Assembly: GCA_016194305.1 (NCBI GenBank)
Contig: JACQBW010000035.1
Span: 1 to 64,000 of the forward strand
DNA from: Nitrospirota bacterium
GTDB taxonomy: Bacteria > Nitrospirota > Nitrospiria > JACQBW01
Direction: 5' to 3'
DNA: 64,000 nt
Below are positions 53,988 through 63,662 of the stretch, piece by piece; the first letter of the stretch is position 1, and each line of letters opens with the position of its first letter. Below the pieces are notes generated by a model. That model was not told the origin of the DNA and searched no databases. It worked only from the letters and a program-made list of their open reading frames with translations. Position numbers and translations under genes: made by a program.

Positions 53988-55307
53988 ATGGATTTTTCGA
54001 AGACAAAAAGAATCGTACTTGCCGCTTTCTTAACCTGCTTGATCGTAGGGGGGGCGCAGTCCCTTTCGATGGCTCAGGACATTCATCTCAAGGCTAAAAA
54101 GGGGTTCATTACCGAGCCGGATGGAAACGGGGTTCCCATGTGGGGATTTACCCAGGATGGGAATTTTCGCTACCCGGGTCCGACCATCGAGGTCAACCAA
54201 AATGAAGTCGTCAATGTCTATCTGCAGAACATTGATGTTCCTGAACCTGTTTCGATTGTCTTTTTTGGACAGGAAGGCGTTTCCAATCAGGATCCTGTCT
54301 ATGTGACCAACGACGGTTTAACCACAACGTTACCTGGCGATAAGCGGACGTTAAGGTCGATGGCGGCGGAAGCGCTCCCGGGTGGAGCTGAAATCCTCTA
54401 TACTTTTACGGCAAGCAAAGCGGGTACCTACTACTATCAGAGCGGGACTCATGCGGACGAACAGATTGATATGGGCCTTTTCGGCGGAATCATTGTCCGA
54501 CCCACAGGGTACAATGCCGCCACGAACAAGATTGCCTATGCCAATTGTTCAAATTGCGGATACGACCGGGAATTTCTCTTTCTTTTGAGTGCCGTCGATT
54601 CCATCCAGCATAACCGGGTTGAAGCAGGCCTTCCATACGAGAGCACCTCTTATATGCCCTCATATTGGTTTATCAACGGGCGTTCATTTCCCGATACACT
54701 TGAAGAGACCTATCCGGAATCAGCCCAATTTCAAAGTCAACCGATGAATGCGCTGGTAAAAAGCTATCCCGGAGAAAAACTATTGTTCAGAACAATTACG
54801 CTGGATCGTGACATTCACCCCTTTCATCATCACGGCGTCCATGCGCTGGTTCTGGCAAAGAACGGCAAACTCCTGCAGAGCGCTTCTTCGGCACCCTTGG
54901 CCGACCTCGCGGTCCTTCAATTTTCACAATCTGTTCCGGTCGGTGAAACCGCCGATTCGATCTGGTCCTGGGATGCCAATGATCCGAGTGCCCCTCAAAT
55001 GGGTGGAAGTCATGAAACGATGCTGGGATATGATATCTATGGTAACGATCAAAATAACCTCATTCCGGTTGCCATTCCGCAAGACCTTGCTTTAGTGCAT
55101 GGTCCATTTTACAGCGGCAGCCCGTATCTTGGGAAAACCGGTGACCTTCCAGTCGCAGAAACGGCGGTGAGTCTGAACCATGGCGGAGAGCATTATATGA
55201 TTTTTCATAGCCACCATGAAATAGAACTAACCAATTTCGATGAAACTCCGGGTGGGATGATGACCCAGATTATGATCTGCGCTCCCGGTGCTCAAGCTTG
55301 TCAATAA
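53988..55307 (+). CDS. two-domain multicopper oxidase-like protein B (domain 2 copper ligands only)
   Basis: A 439-residue exported paralogue of the preceding protein (signal peptide about 1-29, ending MAQ). In domain 1 the copper motifs are replaced without gaps: EPVSIVFFG where protein A has DPHTLHFHG, and YQSGTHADEQIDMGL where A has YHCHQEPVEHIQMGM. Domain 2 keeps HPFHHHG (H277, H280, H282) and FHSHHE (H407, H409). Ser408 stands where a type 1 Cys would be, so it has a trinuclear half-site but no type 1 copper. A long insertion (about 290-400) separates the two domain 2 motifs. Like A it ends in GGMMTQI. ATG 53988 has GGAGAG upstream; it lies 21 bp after gene A. It probably pairs with protein A. 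Confidence 0.8.
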   Translation: MDFSKTKRIVLAAFLTCLIVGGAQSLSMAQDIHLKAKKGFITEPDGNGVPMWGFTQDGNFRYPGPTIEVNQNEVVNVYLQNIDVPEPVSIVFFGQEGVSNQDPVYVTNDGLTTTLPGDKRTLRSMAAEALPGGAEILYTFTASKAGTYYYQSGTHADEQIDMGLFGGIIVRPTGYNAATNKIAYANCSNCGYDREFLFLLSAVDSIQHNRVEAGLPYESTSYMPSYWFINGRSFPDTLEETYPESAQFQSQPMNALVKSYPGEKLLFRTITLDRDIHPFHHHGVHALVLAKNGKLLQSASSAPLADLAVLQFSQSVPVGETADSIWSWDANDPSAPQMGGSHETMLGYDIYGNDQNNLIPVAIPQDLALVHGPFYSGSPYLGKTGDLPVAETAVSLNHGGEHYMIFHSHHEIELTNFDETPGGMMTQIMICAPGAQACQ

Positions 55308-55349
55308 AAGGATCGGCGCTATAATTAAAAACAGTCTTGGAAATGAAAC

Positions 55350-58300
55350 ATGAAAACGGAATTAGGAATTAACCGAAAAAAAGGGATGGAAACCATGGCT
55401 AAGAGAAGTGGATTGAGACGATCAATGATGTTCTGCGGGCTTCTGTTATTAAGCCTCGTGCTTCTGAATTCTGGGAAAGGATGGGCGGCGGCCTACAATC
55501 TTAAGGCCACGACCGGAACGGCAACCATGCCGGACGGTGCCGTGATCCCGATCTGGGGATATGCGGCTTGTACGGATGAGACCTTTACATCGTGCGGGCC
55601 GGCCACTCTACCTGGACCTCAGTTAGAGGTGACAGATGGATCATTGACGATCAACCTGTCCAATGACCTGCCAGAGCCGGTTTCAATCATGATTCCGGGT
55701 CAAACCATTCAGCCGACTCCGACAGGAAAATCCTTTACGGTTGAAGCGGCATCTGGCGGGGGAACAGCCTCCTATACCTTTAGTAATGTCCGTCCCGGAA
55801 CCCATCTTTACGAAAGCGGATCGAATCATGCGAAACAGGTTCAAATGGGACTTTACGGCGCATTGATTGTCCGCCCGGCGGGATTTTCTTCTTCGAATTT
55901 AATTGATTTCGATTCAAACAGCACTTTCAATCAGGAAAGAGTCCTTCTTCTTAGTGAAATCGACCCGGACTGGCATGCTGCGGTTTCCGGTGGTCAGCAG
56001 TATAATGGAATCTATTTTAATCCCAAATATTGGTTAATGAATGGCAAGGCCTATCCTGAAACCCAGGATCTCATTACCAAAAGCGGCAACAAAATGTTAC
56101 TCCGTTATCTCAATGCCGGTGCTCAGGATCATGTCATCGTCATACAGGGTATTTCTCAGCATGAAGTGGCTAATGACGGATATCCTGTAAATTACCCCCA
56201 GGATACTTACACGGCGTTGGTGAATCCAGGGGAGACCCGGGATCTGATGATCACCCCTTCTGCTATGGGGACGTTCTCATTGTTTGACCGAAGACTCGAT
56301 ATTACCAATAAAGATAAATTTCCGGGTGGAATGATCTCAATGCTCCGGGTCATTGATTCGACCCTGACAGGTCTTCAGATTTTATCGACGGCACCTGGCA
56401 TGGTCACTGTGGAAAATCTCTATTCCTATGATACGGTGGCGATTGACGCCGACCATCTTGATGCAACATTGATTTATACCATTGTGCCGGGACCCAGTAC
56501 AGTCTCTTCTCTGACGCCCGCGACAGTGAGCGTGGACCCGTCGACAGGAAGAATAACCTGGCCGACCATCCTTGCGGATAATTCTGCGACAAACGGATCT
56601 TATCCGATGACGCTTTCGGTTTCAGATAGTTATGGTGGTCCGGTTAGCCAGACCTTTAATGTTTATGTGAACAGTAATCCCGCATTTGGTGGCGCGCTCG
56701 GTAGCGTTTCTATTGCGGCAGGGTCTACCTATTCGGGCAATGCGTCGGCAACAGACGCAGACGCAAGCGATGTGGTCTCCTATGCGCTCTCTTCCACCAT
56801 GGGCATGTCAGGATTGAGCATTAATCCATCGACAGGAGCATTAACGTGGAATACCAGCACCTCTTCAGCCGGGCTTTACAATTTTAATATTGTGGCGACC
56901 GATGGAAAAGGGGGTATCGCTTCTCAGGTCGTCGCCGCAACCATAACCTCCTCATCTCCTCCGGCGGTTGTGCAGAGCGGGATCTGCGACAACAGAACCG
57001 ATTGCCAGAATGTGACTTTATCGGCGGTTGAGTTTGGGAATACAGCCACGTCCCTGACCACTTTTCAATTTGTCATCAATGTCGATAACACGTCTAAAGT
57101 CGATCCCGATACCGGCGCGTGCGATCCTTGTCCTTCAACCCATCTTTGGGAAAGTAATTCTCCTGTCGCCGCAGTGGGAATGGTCACTGCTGCAACTTTT
57201 GGAGTCAGCAATGTGGTTCAGCTTCCTCCGGGAAACTATTTTGTCACAATCCATGCCGGTGAAGGTGATCCGAGCAGCCCTTATTTCAGACAACAGGTTC
57301 GAAATGGTGGAACTTATAAATTGGATGGTACTCGTTTTAATGTCAGCGGATCGCCCGTTCCGGTACAGCTACAACTTCATAAGAATCCTCTCCCATTAGG
57401 TCAGATCACCGTTCAGGTCTTCTGGGACAATCGGGCACTCAACGCCGAATGGGACGTTGCGACGGAAGGGGTTCCTTTCCGGACACTCGACAATTTGGGA
57501 AATCCAATTCCAGATCATTTTAAAGTTCTTGTTCATGACTCTCTTGGTCAGGTGACGACCGATGCTTACGCGAATCCGCTCTGTACCGAATATACAAAGG
57601 ATGCCAACGGCCAATATATCTATGATCCCGCTACCGGCGCCCCGATTGCCATCAACTCAGATCCAAATAACGGGGGGGCGAAAGGGGGAGCGGTCTGTAT
57701 GACCGACGATAACGGATTTCTCCGTATTCCCAATATTGCTCCCGGTCTTTATGGTGTTGTGGCGTTTCCACCGGAAGATTCCGATTGGGTTCAGACCACG
57801 ACCATTGAAGGAACCAAATCGATTGACGCCTGGGTTCGTGAAGCCGACAACGGAATTCTTCCCGAAGGTTTGTCTGCCCAATCTTATGCAATTCTGCAGG
57901 GATTTGTCCGCCCCTGTAAATTCAGCACGGTGATTCCATCGGGTGCCGACCCCTGCCCGACCTCCCATAATCCGGGAACCGGAATAATTCATGGTCAGGT
58001 GAAAGCCGTTGCACCGTCAAGACCTCCTTACCTCTATGCCGATGGCCTTGGTAAACCTGTGGTTCATCCCTGGGTCGCCCTGTCCAATACAGGTGGAAAC
58101 CTCGAACAGGTTGCTTTGATACAGGGGGATGATCAAGGAAACTTCTCAATCGACCATGTTCCGGCAGGTGCGTATAATGTGGTCATCTGGGACGATCCGA
58201 AAGATTTTATTCTGGCGATCTTTGCGGTCACGATCGCAGACGGCCAAAATCTTGAACTTTTTGATCCTTTGATTTCGACTGACGGCAACAGGGGCATAGG

Positions 58301-61300
58301 CCTCTTTGACTGGTGGGGCCGATTTGTCGGAAATGTCTTCTACGACGCGAATGAAAACGGAATTAAAGACGAAGGAGAGAAAGGTCTTGTTGGCGAGTAT
58401 GTGGAACTCCGTAAGCGGGATGGGAGTCTGATTCAGTCGACCACCACCGATGCCAACGGATATTATAACTTTAGAGAACATTTCCCCTGGTATGGCTGGG
58501 ATATAGCCGGAATTGGTTACTCACGCTTTGGAGACACCGGGCTCACTTATTGGGCGGGGCTAGAGCAGGCAAAGATGGGGCAACCGATCACAGAAGGACC
58601 GGTCACCATCAAAGGGCCCCAGCTTGTGATGGGGGTTCTCCCGATTGCCGGTGAAACCAATCAGATCGATTGGGGGAAAAAGCCTTATCCATTGAATGAT
58701 CCCGACACCATCACTCCATTTACAGGTGGAATTTCGGGGGTCGTCTGGTATGCGTCAACCCGCAATGAGAATGATATTGCTTATGCCGCGGCAGACAACT
58801 GGGAAACGGGTATTCCTGATTTATGGTTAAACTTATACGAACGGCTCGTCGATCCCAAAACGGGCAAAACCGTCATGGATCCTGTCACAGGTGCTGCGGT
58901 AAAAGGGAGGCTTCTTGGAAGGGCAATTACCGACCATTTTAATCGGCCCGAACAGATTCCAACCCATTGCCCGATCATCGATTTCACCACGGGCACGCCG
59001 GGGTTTGATGAGAATTGCACCGAAACCTATATTACCTGGGCTCAGGTCAAGCCGGGTGTCTATGATGGCGCCTATCAATTCTTCTTCGACCAGAGTAATC
59101 CGGCCGATCGTGCAAACCTTTTAAATTGCGACGACGTGGGAGTGGACGTCACCGGACTTGATCCAAATAAATGCCGCCCTCTTCGGGCAGGAACTTATCT
59201 GGTTGAACTTGAGGTCCCGAATAATTATTCACCGTTGACTGAGAATGACCGAAACGTGATCGATCAAGGGGATGTTTTCAAACCGACCCCTCTTAGAGCG
59301 CCCCCCTCTTGCGTCGGCCCTCTTTATTCGGTCATTTATCCGGATGATACGAATAGTAATTATGTCAATGGAACGAAGGCAAACCTCTGCACTTTGAAAG
59401 AAGTGACCGTGGATCCCAATGCGAATGCGGCAAACGATTTCCATCTTTTTACCGACGTTCAGATTCCTGGGCATATGGTCGGATTTGTCAACGACAATAA
59501 CAATTTCGCCGCCAAAACAACCTCTCCCTGGTTTGGCGATAAAGAGGGTATTCCCTTTCTTCCGATTTCAATCCGCGATTGGGCGGGAAAAGAGATCGAC
59601 CGGGTTTATACCGATCAGAACGGGATGTTTGACCTGCTGGTCCCTTCGACCGCACGTCCTAATGCGCCGAAACCGACCGGGTATTCTGAAAATGTCGTTC
59701 TGGTGACCGCAAATGATCCGGGTACGGCCCAAAATCCTGACCCTCATTTTAACCCGAATTATGACTCACTTCTGGTTCAGTTTGAAGTGATGCCGGGACG
59801 ACCAGTCTTCCCCGATATGGCGTTGACACCGGTAAACGGACTTCTGGCCCAGATGAAAGTCGACTGCGGACCGGATGCCACAACGCCTCAGGTATCTTAT
59901 GTCGATGACCCGATCAAGCCTAGAGGACAAACGCTGACCGTAACCGGGACAGGTTTTGGATCCACCGCTGGAAGACTGTTAATCGATTCCACTGTGATTA
60001 CGGCCACTAGCTGGAGTCCAACCGTCATTACCTGGACCATTCCAAGCACATTTGCAACGGGTGCTCACCAGTTGACGGTTCAGGGAAGTAATTTGAAAGT
60101 CAGCCCGGCCGGAATAACCGTTCATATCACCGGTACCGGCTATAACCCTCACATTGTTGACGTCAGTCCAGGTGGCACAAGCCTCCATCCGATCCAGGAC
60201 GCAATCGATGCGGCAGGAACCGTTTCCGGAAGCGTGATTCGAATTCACCCCGGCACCTATCGGGAGAACCCGATTGTTTATAAAAATATCTCCCTTCAGG
60301 GTTATGGCACCGCGGGAGTCAATGCGACCATTATCGACGGCGGATATCTGACCATGGGAACCTCTCTGGCGCTTCAGAACGACTGGACCAATAAAATGAC
60401 CGCCGTGATTGCCAGCACCGATGTGACGGTGGTGGATCAACAGCCGATTTCAGAGACGATGAGCACCATTACCGTTTTTGGACGTGACGGATCAACCCGT
60501 CGTATTCGAATTGACGGATTAAAAATTCAAGGTGCGCGTGGCGGAAGCGGTGTCCATGTGAATGCTTACGCCAGCAATACGATTGTCAGCAACAATCTGA
60601 TTCAAAATAATATGGGATCCCTCCTCACTTCTGGCGGGGGAGTCTCTCTCGGATTTCCGAACTTCGGTAGTAACGTCATCAGCAATCCCCGCATCCACCA
60701 TAACAAGATTATCAGTAACGGTGGAACGCAGGACGGGAGCGGTGTTGCGGTCTACGATGGTGTCGGTCCTTACCAGGTCGACCATAATCTGATCTGCGAC
60801 AACGGATCGATGGTCAATGGAGGAGGTATTGCGCACTTCGGGACCAATCCTTCGACGTCTGCCGGATCGATCGACCACAACGACATTCTCTTCAACTGGG
60901 ACAATCTCGCAGGGGCTGGAATTGCGTTGGAAGGTCCGCCCAATGCGAATGTGACCCTGCCGTCTGTCGGAACCGGTCCGGTCTTGATTGATACCAACCG
61001 GATCTACGGGAACTTTGCCACACAGGATGGCGGTGGTATATCCGTTCGATATGTCAATAACAGCAGTATTCGAATTCAGAATAATATGATTACCAATAAC
61101 ATGACCTCAGACGCGGCGGGAGCCTTGTCGGTGCGTGACGCGGCCAATCTCGTGGTGATCAACAACACGATTGCCAATAACAATGCCACGGCATCCACCA
61201 ATATCCTGATCCCCGGCAAGCAGGCGGGTGGTATCACGATCTATCCCAATACCCTGCCGTTCCAGAATAATGTGATCAGGGCCAATTCGCCCACGGTGAG

Positions 61301-62564
61301 CGATATCCATCTTTACAACAATATCATGTGGGGTAATGATGCCTATCAGTGGAATGTGGCGGGGAGAGTGCTGGCAGATGTCGGACCAATCGATCTTGAC
61401 GTCTACGGGGTTCCCGGTGCGACATTAACCCATGTCGAGGACAACCTCTTTACAGCAAGTGCTGTGACCGCAACCATCTCTAATACGAGCAACCAGTTTG
61501 GGGCGAATCCGGCATTTGTTTCGTCCGTTGCGAATGCGGTGACCGGTCAATATGTCCCTGCGCAAGGGGATGTGATCAGTCAGGTGATTGTCCATTACCT
61601 TCCGCTTACGGTCTCAGGGGATTATCATGTTCAGACGACTTCGCCGGCACTTGAATATGGCGGCAGAACGTTTGAAGCGGGAAGAATCTCCGCGCCGACC
61701 ACTGATTTTGACGGTCAGGCCCGTCCGATCGATAACTGCATTGATTCCGGCGCCGACGAGACCCAGGCTGTAACGGTATGCGTCGTACATCCAGATCTTG
61801 TTGTGAGTGCCTTATCAGCGGTGATTGGAATCGTTCAGCCAGGCGGAACATTGCTGGTGACCAATTCCGTGACGAATCAGGGCAATGGAAGTGCGGGGGC
61901 TTCGACACTGGCCTTTCATCTCTCGAAGAACAGCATTTATGGGGATGTGGACGATGTGACTTCTCCGACGACAAGGGCGATTGCCGCTCTGTTAGCCGGA
62001 GCGTCAAATAACGCCTTGGCCACAGCGGTGACCATTCCAGCCAATACACCCCTTGGAACCTATTACCTCTGTGCGATGGCAGATAGTACCCTGGCGGTTG
62101 CCGAATCGGACGAGGGTAACAACTCATTCTGCACAACCTCTACGATAGAGGTGGTCCAGGCCGATCTGATCGTGAGTACGATGGGCACCCTCTCGAAGAC
62201 ATCAATCTCCCGTGCGGGTAGCAGTACTGTCCGGACCTTTACGGTGCAAAATGCCGTCCAGAATGCTGGAAATCTGCTGGCCGGACCAAACGTTCTAGGG
62301 TTCGTCTTGTCGACTAACCCGAACTATACCGGGACCGGAAGCAGTGTTGCCCTCTCGGGAACCCGGACGATTTTCTTGCTTGGCGCAGGGGCCTCGAGTC
62401 CTGGGACCGGAACGACGACCTCCCCGAATCTTACGGTGGGGACGACCACGCCAACCGGTACTTACTATGTCTGCGGAAAGGCGGATATTAACAATAACGT
62501 GAGTGAATCGAATGAAGGCAATAACTGGAAATGCACAGCGTCTACGTTAACGATCACGCCATAA
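55350..62564 (+). CDS. giant multidomain surface or secreted protein with a copper-less double-cupredoxin N terminus
   Basis: A 2404-residue exported protein. Rough domain order: signal peptide to about 47; two cupredoxin domains 48-335 homologous to proteins A and B but without copper ligands (EPVSIMIPG, YESGSNHAKQVQMGL, DHVIVIQG, FSLFDRRLDI); cadherin/He_PIG-like Ig domains 340-550; SdrD/CnaB-like domains, the best at about 989-1060 (NVFYDANENGIKDEGEKGLV) and another around 1374-1435; an IPT/TIG domain 1512-1596; a right-handed beta-helix about 1601-2141; and two CARDB domains 2147-2404 ending in SDEGNNSFC and SNEGNNWKC. No LPxTG, sorting signal or autotransporter barrel is seen. It resembles a surface scaffold or adhesin. 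An ATG at 55395 is a plausible alternative start with a compact signal peptide. A terminator follows. Confidence 0.82.
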   Translation: MKTELGINRKKGMETMAKRSGLRRSMMFCGLLLLSLVLLNSGKGWAAAYNLKATTGTATMPDGAVIPIWGYAACTDETFTSCGPATLPGPQLEVTDGSLTINLSNDLPEPVSIMIPGQTIQPTPTGKSFTVEAASGGGTASYTFSNVRPGTHLYESGSNHAKQVQMGLYGALIVRPAGFSSSNLIDFDSNSTFNQERVLLLSEIDPDWHAAVSGGQQYNGIYFNPKYWLMNGKAYPETQDLITKSGNKMLLRYLNAGAQDHVIVIQGISQHEVANDGYPVNYPQDTYTALVNPGETRDLMITPSAMGTFSLFDRRLDITNKDKFPGGMISMLRVIDSTLTGLQILSTAPGMVTVENLYSYDTVAIDADHLDATLIYTIVPGPSTVSSLTPATVSVDPSTGRITWPTILADNSATNGSYPMTLSVSDSYGGPVSQTFNVYVNSNPAFGGALGSVSIAAGSTYSGNASATDADASDVVSYALSSTMGMSGLSINPSTGALTWNTSTSSAGLYNFNIVATDGKGGIASQVVAATITSSSPPAVVQSGICDNRTDCQNVTLSAVEFGNTATSLTTFQFVINVDNTSKVDPDTGACDPCPSTHLWESNSPVAAVGMVTAATFGVSNVVQLPPGNYFVTIHAGEGDPSSPYFRQQVRNGGTYKLDGTRFNVSGSPVPVQLQLHKNPLPLGQITVQVFWDNRALNAEWDVATEGVPFRTLDNLGNPIPDHFKVLVHDSLGQVTTDAYANPLCTEYTKDANGQYIYDPATGAPIAINSDPNNGGAKGGAVCMTDDNGFLRIPNIAPGLYGVVAFPPEDSDWVQTTTIEGTKSIDAWVREADNGILPEGLSAQSYAILQGFVRPCKFSTVIPSGADPCPTSHNPGTGIIHGQVKAVAPSRPPYLYADGLGKPVVHPWVALSNTGGNLEQVALIQGDDQGNFSIDHVPAGAYNVVIWDDPKDFILAIFAVTIADGQNLELFDPLISTDGNRGIGLFDWWGRFVGNVFYDANENGIKDEGEKGLVGEYVELRKRDGSLIQSTTTDANGYYNFREHFPWYGWDIAGIGYSRFGDTGLTYWAGLEQAKMGQPITEGPVTIKGPQLVMGVLPIAGETNQIDWGKKPYPLNDPDTITPFTGGISGVVWYASTRNENDIAYAAADNWETGIPDLWLNLYERLVDPKTGKTVMDPVTGAAVKGRLLGRAITDHFNRPEQIPTHCPIIDFTTGTPGFDENCTETYITWAQVKPGVYDGAYQFFFDQSNPADRANLLNCDDVGVDVTGLDPNKCRPLRAGTYLVELEVPNNYSPLTENDRNVIDQGDVFKPTPLRAPPSCVGPLYSVIYPDDTNSNYVNGTKANLCTLKEVTVDPNANAANDFHLFTDVQIPGHMVGFVNDNNNFAAKTTSPWFGDKEGIPFLPISIRDWAGKEIDRVYTDQNGMFDLLVPSTARPNAPKPTGYSENVVLVTANDPGTAQNPDPHFNPNYDSLLVQFEVMPGRPVFPDMALTPVNGLLAQMKVDCGPDATTPQVSYVDDPIKPRGQTLTVTGTGFGSTAGRLLIDSTVITATSWSPTVITWTIPSTFATGAHQLTVQGSNLKVSPAGITVHITGTGYNPHIVDVSPGGTSLHPIQDAIDAAGTVSGSVIRIHPGTYRENPIVYKNISLQGYGTAGVNATIIDGGYLTMGTSLALQNDWTNKMTAVIASTDVTVVDQQPISETMSTITVFGRDGSTRRIRIDGLKIQGARGGSGVHVNAYASNTIVSNNLIQNNMGSLLTSGGGVSLGFPNFGSNVISNPRIHHNKIISNGGTQDGSGVAVYDGVGPYQVDHNLICDNGSMVNGGGIAHFGTNPSTSAGSIDHNDILFNWDNLAGAGIALEGPPNANVTLPSVGTGPVLIDTNRIYGNFATQDGGGISVRYVNNSSIRIQNNMITNNMTSDAAGALSVRDAANLVVINNTIANNNATASTNILIPGKQAGGITIYPNTLPFQNNVIRANSPTVSDIHLYNNIMWGNDAYQWNVAGRVLADVGPIDLDVYGVPGATLTHVEDNLFTASAVTATISNTSNQFGANPAFVSSVANAVTGQYVPAQGDVISQVIVHYLPLTVSGDYHVQTTSPALEYGGRTFEAGRISAPTTDFDGQARPIDNCIDSGADETQAVTVCVVHPDLVVSALSAVIGIVQPGGTLLVTNSVTNQGNGSAGASTLAFHLSKNSIYGDVDDVTSPTTRAIAALLAGASNNALATAVTIPANTPLGTYYLCAMADSTLAVAESDEGNNSFCTTSTIEVVQADLIVSTMGTLSKTSISRAGSSTVRTFTVQNAVQNAGNLLAGPNVLGFVLSTNPNYTGTGSSVALSGTRTIFLLGAGASSPGTGTTTSPNLTVGTTTPTGTYYVCGKADINNNVSESNEGNNWKCTASTLTITP

Positions 62565-62599
62565 CAGATCGGTAAAGTAGCAACAGCTGAATACTTGAG

Positions 62600-62636
62600 G
62601 GGGTGGCGCACAAAGGTGCGCCGCCCCTTTTCTTTG
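62600..62636 (+). terminator. rho-independent terminator of the multicopper oxidase operon
   Basis: GGGGTGGCGCAC and GTGCGCCGCCCC form a twelve-base-pair stem with one G-T pair and an AAAG loop, followed by TTTTCTTT. Confidence 0.88.
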
Positions 62637-62673
62637 GTTGACAACCTGGAAAGAAAAAGTACACTTAAAGACA

Positions 62674-63192
62674 ATGAAAAGAAATATTTTAGGATTCTTA
62701 CTATACGGTATCTTCGTCATTTCCTGCTCTTCCTTGCAAGCGCCGCATGATTTGGTAGAAGATCAACCTGCCGGTCACATCGGTCATCAGTCTCATTCTG
62801 ACGCCCGCACTCCGGTAAAGCAGGGTGACTTGTCCGTCGTTACGGGCCAGGAAGATTTGATAAAAACTTATGGCATAAAAGTTGAAACGCTTCGGTTGAC
62901 TTCGGCCGGCATGATGCTCGACCTTCGATACCGGGTGGTCAATCCAAAACTGGCGACGGCGGTGACTCAAACCTCTTCGCCGGTTGAAATCAAAGTCATA
63001 GACCAGGCGACCGGCCATGCACTGGGCGTCGACAAAACCAACGCAGGATGGTATCGATCGAGATCAAAGAGAATTCAACCCAACCGGATTTTCTTTGTCA
63101 TTCTCGACAATACGCATCAGGCGGTCAAGCAGGGTTCCGTTGTGGCCATTACTTTTGGTTCGATTAAAGTTCAGGGATGGAGGGTGGAATGA
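62674..63192 (+). CDS. lipoprotein of unknown function
   Basis: A 172-residue lipoprotein. The signal peptide ends in the lipobox VISC (Cys20). A His-rich segment follows (HIGHQSHSDAR), then a beta-rich domain (GIKVETLRLTSAGMMLDLRY, RVVNPKL, EIKVIDQATGHALGV, VAITFGSIKVQGWRVE). The family was not recognised. The ATG at 62674 starts a clean signal peptide; the frame is open upstream to 62638, inside the region after the terminator. It overlaps the next lipoprotein gene by four bases (ATGA). The His-rich stretch next to a copper-enzyme operon may mean metal binding, which is inference. Confidence 0.7.
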   Translation: MKRNILGFLLYGIFVISCSSLQAPHDLVEDQPAGHIGHQSHSDARTPVKQGDLSVVTGQEDLIKTYGIKVETLRLTSAGMMLDLRYRVVNPKLATAVTQTSSPVEIKVIDQATGHALGVDKTNAGWYRSRSKRIQPNRIFFVILDNTHQAVKQGSVVAITFGSIKVQGWRVE

Positions 63193-63662
63193 ACAGATTA
63201 TCTTGCCGGGCACTTTTTGTTTTTTTGACTGTCATTTGTCTTTCCGGATCAGGCTGTGCCGCGCCGTTGCACAATGTTCTATCGAAAGACTTGCAAAACG
63301 AGATCAATTTAAAGCCTTCCGGTCAGAAAATACCGGTCATTCTGATTTTTGACACCGCGAAAACGAGCCCCTATTTGTCGCGCGACGAGATGAACCGGAA
63401 TTTAAAGGAACATGCTCGTGTATCGCAAAAGGAGACGATTGACCTTTTGATTCAAAAAAAGAAAAATGGAGAGGCGGAGTCGGTTCGCTCTTACTGGATT
63501 GACAATTCCATTTCTCTGAAGGCCACGCCCGCCTTGATTCGGGAACTGGCACAAAAAAAAGAGATTGTCAGCATTGTTCGTGATCAACCCGCATCACTCT
63601 CGAAAAAAGAAGTAAAATCTGTTCCCGTTAAAAAAACCCGAGAGGAGAGTCATGAAAAATAA
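63189..63662 (+). CDS. stand-alone I9-propeptide-like lipoprotein
   Basis: A 157-residue lipoprotein (lipobox GSGC at residues 17-20). The domain from KIPVILIFDTAK to EIVSIVRDQPAS has the order of a subtilisin propeptide/inhibitor I9 domain: a beta-strand, a long helix with LIQKKKNGEAESVRSYWIDN, the SISLKATPALIRELAQKK block and a final strand. No protease domain follows; the gene ends soon after in a basic tail. It is coupled to the gene upstream (ATGA) and overlaps the next gene by 11 bases, whose N terminus looks homologous. It could act as an inhibitor or chaperone in trans. Confidence 0.65.
   Translation: MNRLSCRALFVFLTVICLSGSGCAAPLHNVLSKDLQNEINLKPSGQKIPVILIFDTAKTSPYLSRDEMNRNLKEHARVSQKETIDLLIQKKKNGEAESVRSYWIDNSISLKATPALIRELAQKKEIVSIVRDQPASLSKKEVKSVPVKKTREESHEK

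Noticed and set aside
61606-62136. 176-codon minus-strand frame inside the giant gene
   Set aside because: It is antisense to the CARDB region; its Pro/Arg/Ser-rich content is typical of a shadow.
52716-62564. Identification as a manganese- or iron-oxidising system
   Set aside because: The copper-ligand pattern supports an oxidase-type complex, but no substrate information can be read from the sequence.
62638-62665. Promoter TTGACA...TACACT after the operon terminator
   Set aside because: The -35 is good but the -10 is poor and would leave almost no leader before the ATG at 62674.
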